Positions 8,991 to 16,396 of a stretch of 64,000 nucleotides of DNA are shown here, in pieces. Every line of letters starts with the position of its first letter. The stretch's first letter is position 1. The DNA comes from Alcaligenaceae bacterium (GTDB taxonomy: Bacteria; Pseudomonadota; Gammaproteobacteria; Burkholderiales; Burkholderiaceae_B). The DNA is taken from assembly GCA_012727555.1 (NCBI GenBank), contig JAAYGT010000063.1, positions 102,548-166,547 on the forward strand, given 5' to 3'. A program made the position numbers and the translations under genes. The notes below the pieces were generated by a model. The model had not been told where the DNA came from and searched no databases. It was given only the letters and a program-made list of their open reading frames with translations.

Positions 8991-9878
8991 TCAGTTTCCT
9001 TTGGCACGCAAACGTTGTTTGAGCAAGGGTATGACCAGCGCAATGGTGACCAGTACCGCCGTGACCAGATTGAGATCCTGGGCTTTCAAACCAATGAAAT
9101 CGGCATTCAGTGCAAGCGCGATGAAAAAACGGTAAAGCACTGCACCGAGCACAACCGACAGCGTGATGATGGCCAGTTTGCGCGAGGGCAGGATACTTTC
9201 ACCCACAATGACTGCAGCAAGACCAATGACAATGGTGCCGATACCCATGGAGATATCGGCTCCGCCCTGAGACTGCGCAAACAGCGCACCAGCCAGTGCA
9301 CACAGGGCATTGGAAATGGCCATGCCCACCAGAATGCGGTTGCCTGTTGCCACACCCTGGGCGCGCGCCATACGTGGGTTGGAACCTGTTGCTCGCATGG
9401 CCAGCCCGGCCTGAGTGGAAAAATACCAGTCAAGACCAAACTTCACCAGGATCACGAGCACCAGAAGAATGATGGGCCGTACGACGTAATCGGCGATGGA
9501 GTCGGGCTGCAGCAGCGTGAACACGGTGGGTTCCGTGATGAGCGGCACGTTGGGACGACCCATGATGCGCAGGTTGATCGAATACAGTGCAATCATCATC
9601 AGAATACTGGCCAGAAGATCCATGATCTTGAGGCGCACGTTCAGCCATCCGGTGATCATACCGGCGACAGCACCTGCAAAAATAGCCGCCAGGGTTGCGG
9701 TGAAGGGGTCCATGCCCATGCCGATGAGCGTGGCAGCCACTGCACCACCCAGGGGGAAACTGCCATCAACGGTGAGATCGGGAAAGCGCAACACCCGGAA
9801 CGAAATAAGCACGCCCAGCGCGACCAGACCGAAGATCAGGCCGATTTCAAGGGCGCCCCACAATGAATAGATTGACAT
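8991..9878 (-). CDS. ABC transporter permease, branched-chain-permease-like
   Basis: A 295-residue integral membrane protein with about eight hydrophobic segments (for example LWGALEIGLIFGLVALGVLI, LASILMMIALYSINL, PIILLVLVILVKFGL, LVTAVLVTIALVIPLL). The RVLRFPDLTVDGSFPLG segment is characteristic of permeases that work with ABC_sub_bind binding proteins. It lies between the binding protein (75 bp upstream) and the ATPase (1 bp downstream). Substrate is not determinable from the permease. Confidence 0.9.
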   Translation of the reverse strand: MSIYSLWGALEIGLIFGLVALGVLISFRVLRFPDLTVDGSFPLGGAVAATLIGMGMDPFTATLAAIFAGAVAGMITGWLNVRLKIMDLLASILMMIALYSINLRIMGRPNVPLITEPTVFTLLQPDSIADYVVRPIILLVLVILVKFGLDWYFSTQAGLAMRATGSNPRMARAQGVATGNRILVGMAISNALCALAGALFAQSQGGADISMGIGTIVIGLAAVIVGESILPSRKLAIITLSVVLGAVLYRFFIALALNADFIGLKAQDLNLVTAVLVTIALVIPLLKQRLRAKGN

Positions 9879-9953
9879 GACTGGTGACTGAAAAAGAAAA
9901 AGGCGGGCTGCTGATGCACCTCCCGCCTGACTCGAGGTTTGATTGTCGGAATT

Positions 9954-10925
9954 TTACTCGACAACCTGCGCTGCCGACTTGATCAGTTCAGGGGACAACG
10001 TGACGCCTTGGCGTTTTGCGGCACCCGGGTTTACAAACAGTTCAAGTTTGCTGCTTGTTTCGGACGCGATGTCGCCGGGTTTTTCACCTTTCAGAACGCG
10101 AATGACCATCTTGCCGGTCTGGATGCCGAGATCGTGATAGTTGACACCAAGAGCGGCAATGGCACCACGCTTGACCGAGTCGGTATCAGAGGCCACCAGC
10201 GGCACCTTGGCATCGTTACCAACCTTGACCAATGCCTCGTAGGCAGAAACCACGTTGTTGTCAGTATTGGTGTAAATGACATCGACCTTGCCGATGAGAC
10301 TGCGCGCAGCTGCGCCGACATCGACGGTGCGTGAGGCTGTGGCTTCAACCAGGCTCATGCCAGACTTGGGCAACAATTCGCGCAAGCGTTCAACGACAAC
10401 GACAGAGTTGGCCTCGCCCGGGTTGTAGACCATGCCGACCCGAGTGGCGCCCGGCACGACTTTCTTGATGAGATCAACCTGCTTTTCCAGTGAGAGCGTG
10501 TCGGAGACCCCGGTTACATTGGTGCCCGATGGCTGCATGGACTTGACCAGTTGCGCCGCTACGGGGTCGGTGACGGCAGAATAGACAACAGGGATGGTTT
10601 TCGTGGCAGCCACCACAGCCTGCGCCGAAGGCGTGGCAATGGCCACAATGACATCGGGTTTGTCGCCCACAAACTTGCGGGCTATTTGAGCGGCTATGGC
10701 CGTGTTGCCCTGCGCTGTCTGGAATTCCCACTTCAGACCTTTGGCCTGGGTGTAGCCGGCATCAGTCAGTGCCTTCTGAACGCCATCGCGCAGGGAATCG
10801 AGGGCTGGATGCTCAACGATGGAGGTAACGGAAACAGACTGGGCAAGCGCGGCGGGGCCGCAAGCCAATGCTGCCACGACAGCAGCAACACCCAGAACGG
10901 CACGGGCAGACAAAGTTAACCGCAT
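9954..10925 (-). CDS. ABC transporter substrate-binding protein (ABC_sub_bind / TrpX-like family)
   Basis: A 323-residue secreted protein. I start it at ATG 10925, which has AAGGAG just upstream; the longer frame adds 23 residues unlike a signal peptide. MRLTLSARAVLGVAAVVAAL leads to a cleavage site after ALAQ. The mature part has the VSVTSIVEHPALDSLRDGV opening, PDVIVAIATPSAQAV, PVVYSAVTDPVAA, VGMVYNPGEANSVV and IYTNTDNNVVSAYEAL, typical of PF04392 proteins. It is first in a three-gene importer operon. TrpX-type tryptophan binding is one option, but the ligand is not proven by sequence. Confidence 0.9.
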   Translation of the reverse strand: MRLTLSARAVLGVAAVVAALACGPAALAQSVSVTSIVEHPALDSLRDGVQKALTDAGYTQAKGLKWEFQTAQGNTAIAAQIARKFVGDKPDVIVAIATPSAQAVVAATKTIPVVYSAVTDPVAAQLVKSMQPSGTNVTGVSDTLSLEKQVDLIKKVVPGATRVGMVYNPGEANSVVVVERLRELLPKSGMSLVEATASRTVDVGAAARSLIGKVDVIYTNTDNNVVSAYEALVKVGNDAKVPLVASDTDSVKRGAIAALGVNYHDLGIQTGKMVIRVLKGEKPGDIASETSSKLELFVNPGAAKRQGVTLSPELIKSAAQVVE

Positions 10926-10949
10926 TGAAGACTCCTTGAAGAAAAAGCA

Positions 10950-10967
10950 CATGCAATACAATGCATG
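10950..10967. promoter_or_regulatory. Inverted repeat upstream of the ABC importer operon
   Basis: CATGCA (10950-10955) and TGCATG (10962-10967) form a perfect repeat with a 6-nt spacer, 25 bp before the binding-protein start. It is placed where a repressor could act on the importer operon. The sequence is short and could be chance. Confidence 0.25.
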
Positions 10968-11032
10968 CGCACGCATGTTATTAGTATGGATCAACGACCT
11001 GTAGTGCTGAAAGGCAAGTCTACCGTGTCCGG

Positions 11033-11067
11033 AAAAAAAATGCCCGCTGGGGATTTCCCCCGCAGCA
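11033..11067 (-). terminator. Rho-independent terminator of the SpeE-like gene
   Basis: Read on the minus strand, a GC-rich hairpin built on GGGG/CCCC with one mismatch and a G-T pair is followed by eight T residues (11040-11033). It lies 11 bp beyond the stop of the gene ending at 11078. Direction, position and U tract all fit intrinsic termination. Confidence 0.8.
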
Positions 11068-11077
11068 CCGAGTGTGC

Positions 11078-11857
11078 TCAGGCAACTCCGGGGGGGCCAC
11101 CGTGAAGCTGTGCCAGCAACTGACGGGCCCAGCGCGTTGCCTCGGGCAGACCGAACCGACTCTCGAGAGCCTGGGCACGATCAAGGAGATCTGCTGTTGT
11201 GATCGGAGGCAACGCCCCCTTGAAAGCCAGGATGACCCGGTTTCCTGCATCGATTTCGGGCAATTCGAGAACACGCCCGGAAAAAATCTTTGAAATGCGG
11301 TCGATGTTGGGCTGAAAACTGCTGTGGTTGCCGAACAGATTGACGGTCATGATGCCGTCATCGGCCAGCACGTTGTGACAACCCTTGTAAAACTTCAGAG
11401 AACTGCGCACGGGGCCCTGGGCATCGGCATCGTAAAGATCAACCATCAGCGCCCGCACCCGACCCTGATTGACAGGATCATTGACCCACACCCCGGCATC
11501 GGTATGTTCAATCAGGCTGCGTTCCGACACCGGCAGACGAAAAAACTGCCGGCACAGTGCGGTGACGGCAGGATTCCATTCAACGGTGACGAGATCCGAA
11601 ACCGTGTGGCGCATGCAATGGCGCGTGAGTGAGCCCGCACCCAAGCCAAGGATCCCCAGAGTATCTTTTTTGCCGGGTTGGATGAACAACAGCCAGGCCA
11701 TCATCTGGCGCGTATAAGCCAGCACCAGTTCGCTTGGCCGCGCAGTACGCATGGCACCCTGCACCCATTCGGAATCAAAATGCAGGTAGCGGATCCCACC
11801 CTGCTCGGACAGCGTGGGCTCATCGTTGGCATAGCCGGGATCAACGGTTTCAGACAC
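11078..11857 (-). CDS. Spermidine-synthase-like methyltransferase-fold protein
   Basis: A 259-residue protein of the SpeE/PMT superfamily. It has the Rossmann motif LGILGLGAGSLTRH, the acidic end of strand 2 in LVTVEWNPAVTAL, and VRALMVDLYDADAQGP followed by GIMTVNLFGNHSSFQPNI. The region that aligns with the polyamine site differs from textbook spermidine synthases, and no S-adenosylmethionine decarboxylase gene is nearby. It may therefore be one of the many SpeE-like proteins of unknown substrate. It lies 19 bp downstream of the thiolase gene and may share its transcript; a terminator follows. Confidence 0.75.
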   Translation of the reverse strand: MSETVDPGYANDEPTLSEQGGIRYLHFDSEWVQGAMRTARPSELVLAYTRQMMAWLLFIQPGKKDTLGILGLGAGSLTRHCMRHTVSDLVTVEWNPAVTALCRQFFRLPVSERSLIEHTDAGVWVNDPVNQGRVRALMVDLYDADAQGPVRSSLKFYKGCHNVLADDGIMTVNLFGNHSSFQPNIDRISKIFSGRVLELPEIDAGNRVILAFKGALPPITTADLLDRAQALESRFGLPEATRWARQLLAQLHGGPPGVA

Positions 11858-11876
11858 GGTCAGTCAGTTCAAAGGA

Positions 11877-13058
11877 TTAAACACGCTCGAAGATGGCCGC
11901 AATACCCTGGCCACCGCCAATACACATGGTTACGAGCGCATAACGACCCTGGATACGCTGCAATTCGTGGACAGCCTTGACGGTAAGAATGGCACCGGTA
12001 GCCCCGATGGGGTGTCCGAGGCTGATACCACTGCCGTTCGGATTGATTTTGGCCGGGTCAAAGCCAAGTTCCTGGGCAACGGCACATGCTTGTGCGGCAA
12101 AGGCTTCGTTGGCCTCGATGACATCGATTTGATCAAGCGTGAGACCCGCGCGTGCAAGCGCCTGACGCGTTGCAGGCACAGGACCAATACCCATGTAATC
12201 GGGATCAACGCCGGCATGCGCGTAGGCAACCAGGCGAGCCAGTGGCTTGCTGCCACGCGTTGCAGCTTCGGTAGCCGACATGAGCACGACAGCCGCAGCA
12301 CCATCGTTGATGGCCGAGGCGTTTCCGGCCGTGACCGAGCCGCTTTCGCGGTCGAACACAGGCTTCAGTTTGTTGAATGTATCGATTGTGGCATCGGTGC
12401 GAACATGCTCATCGGTATCGAATGTTACGTCACCCTTGCGGGTTTTCAGGACGACAGGAACGATCTGGTCACGAAAATACCCTTGGGCCAATGCATGGGC
12501 AGCACGCTGGTGAGAGACAACAGCAAGCGCATCTTGAGCTTCACGGGAAATACCGTATTTGCGCGCAACATTTTCGGCGGTGATACCCATGTGCACCCCC
12601 TTGAACGGGTCGGACAAAGCACCGGTCATCATGTCGATCATGCGACTGTCACCCATACGTGAGCCCCAGCGTTGCCCGACCGCCGCATACGGCGCCCGGC
12701 TCATGCTTTCAGCCCCGGCGGCAACAGCCACCGAGGCATCGCCTAGCATGATGGCCTGGGCCGCCGACACAACAGCCTGCAAACCTGATCCGCACAACCG
12801 GTTCACATTGAAGGCCGGGGTTTCGTGGGCGACACCGGCCGCCACCGAAGCAACGCGCGACAGGTACATGTCGCGCGGTTCGGTATTGATGACATGCCCG
12901 ACCACCACATGCCCGACGTCACTGCCGGCCACGGCCGCGCGCTCAAGCGCCGACTTGATGACAGCCGCACCGAGATCGCAAGGGGGAATGTCTTTGAGGG
13001 AACCACCGAAATCACCGATTGCGGTACGGCAGGCGCTGACCACCACTACTTCGTGCAT
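11877..13058 (-). CDS. Acetyl-CoA acetyltransferase (thiolase)
   Basis: A 393-residue thiolase condensing or cleaving acetoacetyl-CoA or longer 3-ketoacyl-CoA. The nucleophile is Cys89 in NVNRLCGSGLQAV; the other active-site blocks are NPNGSGISLGHPIGATGA (His) and MCIGGGQGIA (Cys). The start at 13058 gives MHEVVVVSACRTAIGDFGGS with GGAG about 10 bp upstream, and the usual family length; the longer frame adds 20 unrelated residues. No 3-ketoacyl-CoA partner or polyhydroxyalkanoate gene adjoins it, so the pathway is open. Confidence 0.93.
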   Translation of the reverse strand: MHEVVVVSACRTAIGDFGGSLKDIPPCDLGAAVIKSALERAAVAGSDVGHVVVGHVINTEPRDMYLSRVASVAAGVAHETPAFNVNRLCGSGLQAVVSAAQAIMLGDASVAVAAGAESMSRAPYAAVGQRWGSRMGDSRMIDMMTGALSDPFKGVHMGITAENVARKYGISREAQDALAVVSHQRAAHALAQGYFRDQIVPVVLKTRKGDVTFDTDEHVRTDATIDTFNKLKPVFDRESGSVTAGNASAINDGAAAVVLMSATEAATRGSKPLARLVAYAHAGVDPDYMGIGPVPATRQALARAGLTLDQIDVIEANEAFAAQACAVAQELGFDPAKINPNGSGISLGHPIGATGAILTVKAVHELQRIQGRYALVTMCIGGGQGIAAIFERV

Positions 13059-13137
13059 TATGAGTCTCCAGTTTGAAGGCAAACATGCCATCACCCGATC
13101 TGAATGAACGGCATCCACCTTTTCTTAGATTGTAAAC

Positions 13138-13159
13138 GGGTGCCGTCAAGACGGCACCC
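13138..13159 (-). terminator. Hairpin after the 48-residue gene
   Basis: GGGTGCCGT and ACGGCACCC pair perfectly around CAAG. The hairpin lies 31 bp past the stop of the small gene and 79 bp before the thiolase start, so it could end the former transcript. No clear U tract follows on the minus strand. Confidence 0.55.
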
Positions 13160-13190
13160 ATCGCAAACATGCGAATAACATCAAAAAAAC

Positions 13191-13337
13191 TCAGGAGCGC
13201 GGATCATTTGACTCGCGACTTGTTTTTTCCTGATCGCCGGGTTCACCCTTGTTTTGTGATGACTTGGCATCCGGGGCCACCCAATCAAGAGGTTTGATGA
13301 CAAAAGGCTGCTTGCGTGCAGTCGATTTGTTCGACAT
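13191..13337 (-). CDS. Small hypothetical protein, 48 residues
   Basis: The reading frame begins MSNKSTARKQPFVIKPLDWV and ends in a polar, charged tail (SRESNDPRS). Its ATG at 13337 has a strong AGGAG seven bases upstream, and a clean hairpin follows the stop, which is why I call it a gene despite its size. A longer overlapping minus-strand frame (13181-13420) uses the same DNA in another phase and lacks a ribosome binding site. The protein has no signal peptide or membrane segment and no family I recognise. It is divergent from the exonuclease III gene. Confidence 0.65.
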   Translation of the reverse strand: MSNKSTARKQPFVIKPLDWVAPDAKSSQNKGEPGDQEKTSRESNDPRS

Positions 13338-13388
13338 AGGATCTCCTGTTGCGATGCGGAAAACACACCGTATGCTTTCCTGGCCCTT

Positions 13389-13402
13389 TTAGGGTACCCT
13401 AA
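13389..13402. promoter_or_regulatory. 14-bp perfect palindrome between the small gene and xthA
   Basis: TTAGGGTACCCTAA is fully self-complementary and sits in the 102-bp gap between divergent genes. It could be an operator. No regulator is identified. Confidence 0.3.
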
Positions 13403-13439
13403 TAAACTTGATAAATCCAATTTTTATAAGCACTTACAC

Positions 13440-14237
13440 GTGAATACCGCTTCTCGACTGAAAATCGCCACCTGGAATGTCAACTCCCTTAAGGTGCGGC
13501 TGCAACATGTCACCGACTGGCTCACGGCAAACCCGGTCGATGCGCTGTGTCTTCAGGAACTGAAGTTGCCTGACGAAAAATTTCCCCTGCAGGCATTCAC
13601 CGACATGGGCTACCAGGCCTGCTGGGCCGGTCAGAAAACATACAATGGTGTCGCGATCATCAGTCGTGAGCCGCTTACAGACACCCAGCGCAATATCCCG
13701 GGCTTCGACGATCCCCAACAGCGCGTGATCGCCGGAACGCTTGAAACGTCTATGGGCCAGGTGCGCCTGATCAGCGCTTATTGCCCAAACGGGCAAGCAC
13801 TTGACAGTGACAAATACCAGTACAAGCTTTCATGGTTCAAGGCACTCGAAGCCTGGCTCGCGCAGGAACTCAGGAAACACCCCAATCTGGCTATTCTGGG
13901 CGACTACAACATCGCCCCGGCCGATGAAGATGTTCACGATCCCGTCAAATGGAAAGACGACATACTCGTTTCCCCTGCTGAACGTCATGCGTTTTCGGCA
14001 CTGCTCGAACTTGGCCTGACCGACATTTTCCGGGCATTCCCGCAGGCACCTGAACTTTACACCTGGTGGGATTACCGGCGTTTTGCTTTTCGGCGTAATG
14101 CAGGCCTGCGCATTGATCACATTCTGCTGTCCGACAACCTGGCCCGACGTGCAACCTCATGCATCATTGACACGCAACCGCGTGCACTCGAACAACCCTC
14201 GGATCACGCACCGGTGATCGCGTCGATCACACTTTAA
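13440..14237 (+). CDS. xthA: Exodeoxyribonuclease III (AP endonuclease)
   Basis: A 265-residue Mg-dependent nuclease that incises abasic sites and trims 3' ends in base excision repair. Motifs are KIATWNVNSLKVR, the catalytic Glu in LCLQELKLPDEKF, NGVAIISREPL, the Asp/Asn pair in LAILGDYNIAPADEDVHDP, TWWDYR, RIDHILLSDNLA and the terminal SDHAPV. The start codon is GTG at 13440; no in-frame ATG lies between it and the conserved first strand. The whole catalytic set is present. Confidence 0.95.
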   Translation: MNTASRLKIATWNVNSLKVRLQHVTDWLTANPVDALCLQELKLPDEKFPLQAFTDMGYQACWAGQKTYNGVAIISREPLTDTQRNIPGFDDPQQRVIAGTLETSMGQVRLISAYCPNGQALDSDKYQYKLSWFKALEAWLAQELRKHPNLAILGDYNIAPADEDVHDPVKWKDDILVSPAERHAFSALLELGLTDIFRAFPQAPELYTWWDYRRFAFRRNAGLRIDHILLSDNLARRATSCIIDTQPRALEQPSDHAPVIASITL

Positions 14238-14424
14238 TGCCCCGCCACGCTGCCAGAGCCGGAAATCGTCGGTTGCAAATCCGGCGAATACCCGGCTCGT
14301 TCAAGCGGCGCTTCGCTATGAACGATTCTGATCCGACAGGCTGCTGGTTACCGTGTGTCTTCAACATGCCGGGCAAACGGCACGATATACTTTGCAGGCA
14401 TCGGCCAACTCGGAGTCATACACC

Positions 14425-15123
14425 ATGCTGTTCAAGGTGATCAGGTCAGGTTCTCAGCATATATTGTCTGTTTCGCATCAGCGTCTCCAACGCTATATGC
14501 GCGACCTTCCTGCCACGGCTTTTCTGCGGGAATGGCTGGCGTCTCCTAAATCGATCGGGGCTATTTGCCCCAGCTCACGGTACCTGGCACGCACCATGGC
14601 ACGTCAGATTCCCGTGTCATCTGCCGGCTTGATCATCGAACTCGGCCCGGGTACCGGTGTTGTCACACAGGCGCTTCTTGAGCGCGGTGTATCGCCCGAC
14701 AAACTTGTCCTGATCGAATTTTCTGCTCCGTTTGTCCAGCGACTGCGTCAACGCTTTCCAGGCGTTACCGTCCTGCATGGCAATGCAGCGAATTTGTCCG
14801 AGCTCGTACCCCGGTCTTTGCCTGTCGATGCCATTGTCTCCAGTCTCCCGCTGTGCTCCTTGCCAACGGCCTTGACACGCGCAATTCTTGATCAGTGGGA
14901 ACATGTGCTGGGCGTGCGCGGCGGGGTTGCAGTGCAGTTCACGTACAATATGGCGAAACCCGGCTGGATGCGCTTCATCAAGGCGACAGCAGGCTTTTCC
15001 ACACTCGTGTGGGCCAACATTCCTCCGGCCCGTGTCAGCTGTTTCCATTTTCCTGCACGCGCTTGCCTTTCCTCCAAACACCATGACACCCTCTTTCAAG
15101 ACACGCATCCTTCAGGAACTTGA
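14425..15123 (+). CDS. SAM-dependent methyltransferase, phospholipid N-methyltransferase / KsgA-like
   Basis: A 232-residue class I methyltransferase. FLREWLASPKSIGAICPSSR and IIELGPGTGVVTQALLERG (SAM motif I) are the pattern of PmtA-type phospholipid N-methyltransferases and their relatives, with LVLIEFSAPFVQRLRQRFP as motif II and VDAIVSSLPLCSLP as motif IV. ATG 14425 is preferred; the earlier frame adds 24 residues before the family N terminus. Phosphatidylethanolamine methylation is a plausible role but not shown. Its last 41 bp overlap the next gene in another frame. Confidence 0.75.
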   Translation: MLFKVIRSGSQHILSVSHQRLQRYMRDLPATAFLREWLASPKSIGAICPSSRYLARTMARQIPVSSAGLIIELGPGTGVVTQALLERGVSPDKLVLIEFSAPFVQRLRQRFPGVTVLHGNAANLSELVPRSLPVDAIVSSLPLCSLPTALTRAILDQWEHVLGVRGGVAVQFTYNMAKPGWMRFIKATAGFSTLVWANIPPARVSCFHFPARACLSSKHHDTLFQDTHPSGT

Positions 15124-15400
15124 ACAGTGTTTATTGCTGGGCGTGAACCTCGATGACGCAGAGTTCACCGTTTGCCTGGCCATCGCCGAACCCGATATCA
15201 ACCTGGTCGCCGACATCCTGCCTCCCCGGTATTTTGAAAACGATGCCAATGTGCATGTGGCTGCACTGACTCATCCTGATGACGCCGGCGACACCATCAA
15301 CGACATCACCTTTGCATTGGAACCCGGTGACACCGTTGTTTTTCTTTGTATCGACGAAGCGACCTTCGATGCAGCGCTGGCTGTGTTCGATCAGGTTTGA
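15083..15400 (+). CDS. Hypothetical protein, 105 residues
   Basis: The start MTPSFKTRILQELEQCLLLG lies inside the end of the methyltransferase gene, and the frame ends 30 bp before gmk. The body, with segments EFTVCLAIAEPDINLVADIL and TVVFLCIDEATFDAALAVF, looks like a small soluble alpha/beta protein. I do not recognise a family. The position between two co-directional genes and the even codon use support it as coding; the exact start is uncertain because no strong ribosome binding site is visible. Confidence 0.5.
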   Translation: MTPSFKTRILQELEQCLLLGVNLDDAEFTVCLAIAEPDINLVADILPPRYFENDANVHVAALTHPDDAGDTINDITFALEPGDTVVFLCIDEATFDAALAVFDQV

Positions 15401-15430
15401 ATCGTCCTTGACCCCACCCGTGTTTTCATC

Positions 15431-16069
15431 ATGACAGAATCATCAGGTAACGTTTTCATGGTCGTTGCGCCCAGTGGCGCCGGTAAATCCAGTCTGGTCA
15501 ACGCCCTGCTTCAGCAGGACCCCGCCATTGTGTTGTCCGTTTCATGCACGACGCGTGCCCCACGCCCCGGTGAAGAACACGATAAGCACTACCGTTTTAT
15601 AAGCGTTCCGGAATTCCAGTCTTTACGCTCTCAGGGCAAATTGCTGGAATGGGCCGAAGTGCATGGCAATTTCTACGGTACGCCCCGTGATCGTATCGAT
15701 GAATCCCTGGCAAACGGGCGCGATGTCCTGCTTGAAATTGACTGGCAAGGGGCACGACAGGTGCGCAAGCACTACCCATCAGTCATTGACATCTTCATCC
15801 TTCCACCGTCCATCGAAACACTTGAGGAGCGCCTGAACCAACGCGGCCAAGACGATCCACAGGTTATAGCCCGACGCATGCTGGCCGCCGGCAGTGAAAT
15901 ATCGCATGCACCAGAATGCCAATATGTTATTATCAATCAAGACTTTAGCTTGGCTCTTGAGCAGCTTGTACACATTGTTTCGGCGGCGCGTATGCGCTTC
16001 CCTGCCCAAGCAACCCGACACTCGAACCTGTTTTCCCAGTTGGGCATAGGCCGGTCATCTGCGTCTTAG
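15431..16069 (+). CDS. gmk: Guanylate kinase
   Basis: A 212-residue enzyme phosphorylating GMP to GDP with ATP. The P loop is [17 protein letters not shown]; the GMP-binding region has [21 protein letters not shown] and [33 protein letters not shown] and the lid [21 protein letters not shown] follow. It heads the gmk-rpoZ-spoT cluster found across beta- and gammaproteobacteria, which links guanine nucleotide supply with ppGpp metabolism. Confidence 0.97.
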   Translation: MTESSGNVFMVVAPSGAGKSSLVNALLQQDPAIVLSVSCTTRAPRPGEEHDKHYRFISVPEFQSLRSQGKLLEWAEVHGNFYGTPRDRIDESLANGRDVLLEIDWQGARQVRKHYPSVIDIFILPPSIETLEERLNQRGQDDPQVIARRMLAAGSEISHAPECQYVIINQDFSLALEQLVHIVSAARMRFPAQATRHSNLFSQLGIGRSSAS

Positions 16070-16176
16070 CGGTGTATCGGCTGTTTGTGTCAGGCGTACA
16101 ATAACCCCTTGTTCATTGTCGGCGGGCGCATGGTGTTTCGCTCCCGTCACGCTCATTCTATCTATCCAGGAATCCC

Positions 16177-16380
16177 ATGGCCCGTATCACTGTTGAAGAT
16201 TGTCTCAATCGTATTCCCAACCGCTTCGACCTCACGCTGGCGGCCACGTATCGCGCACGCGAACTTGCCCAGGGGCACGAACCGCGCCTTGAAAGCAAAG
16301 ACAAACCTACGGTAACCGCCCTGCGTGAAATAGCGGCCGGTGTCACCGGTCCCGAAATGCTTCGCAAGGTTCCAACCTGA
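16177..16380 (+). CDS. rpoZ: RNA polymerase omega subunit
   Basis: A 67-residue subunit that binds the beta' chain and helps ppGpp binding to RNA polymerase. [19 protein letters not shown], the [13 protein letters not shown] helix and [13 protein letters not shown] are standard. ATG 16177 follows the gmk gene by 107 bp, which may hold its own promoter. The stop lies 16 bp before the spoT start. Confidence 0.97.
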   Translation: MARITVEDCLNRIPNRFDLTLAATYRARELAQGHEPRLESKDKPTVTALREIAAGVTGPEMLRKVPT

Positions 16381-16396
16381 TTTCCCAAGGCAGCAT

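Noticed and set aside
8955..9866. Plus-strand open frame of 303 codons opposite the ABC permease
   Set aside because: Gln/His/Asp-rich nonsense typical of antisense frames; the minus-strand permease has membrane segments and operon context.
14237..14440. 67-codon plus-strand frame between xthA and the methyltransferase
   Set aside because: Arg/Cys/Pro-rich product, no good ribosome binding site, and it overlaps the methyltransferase start.
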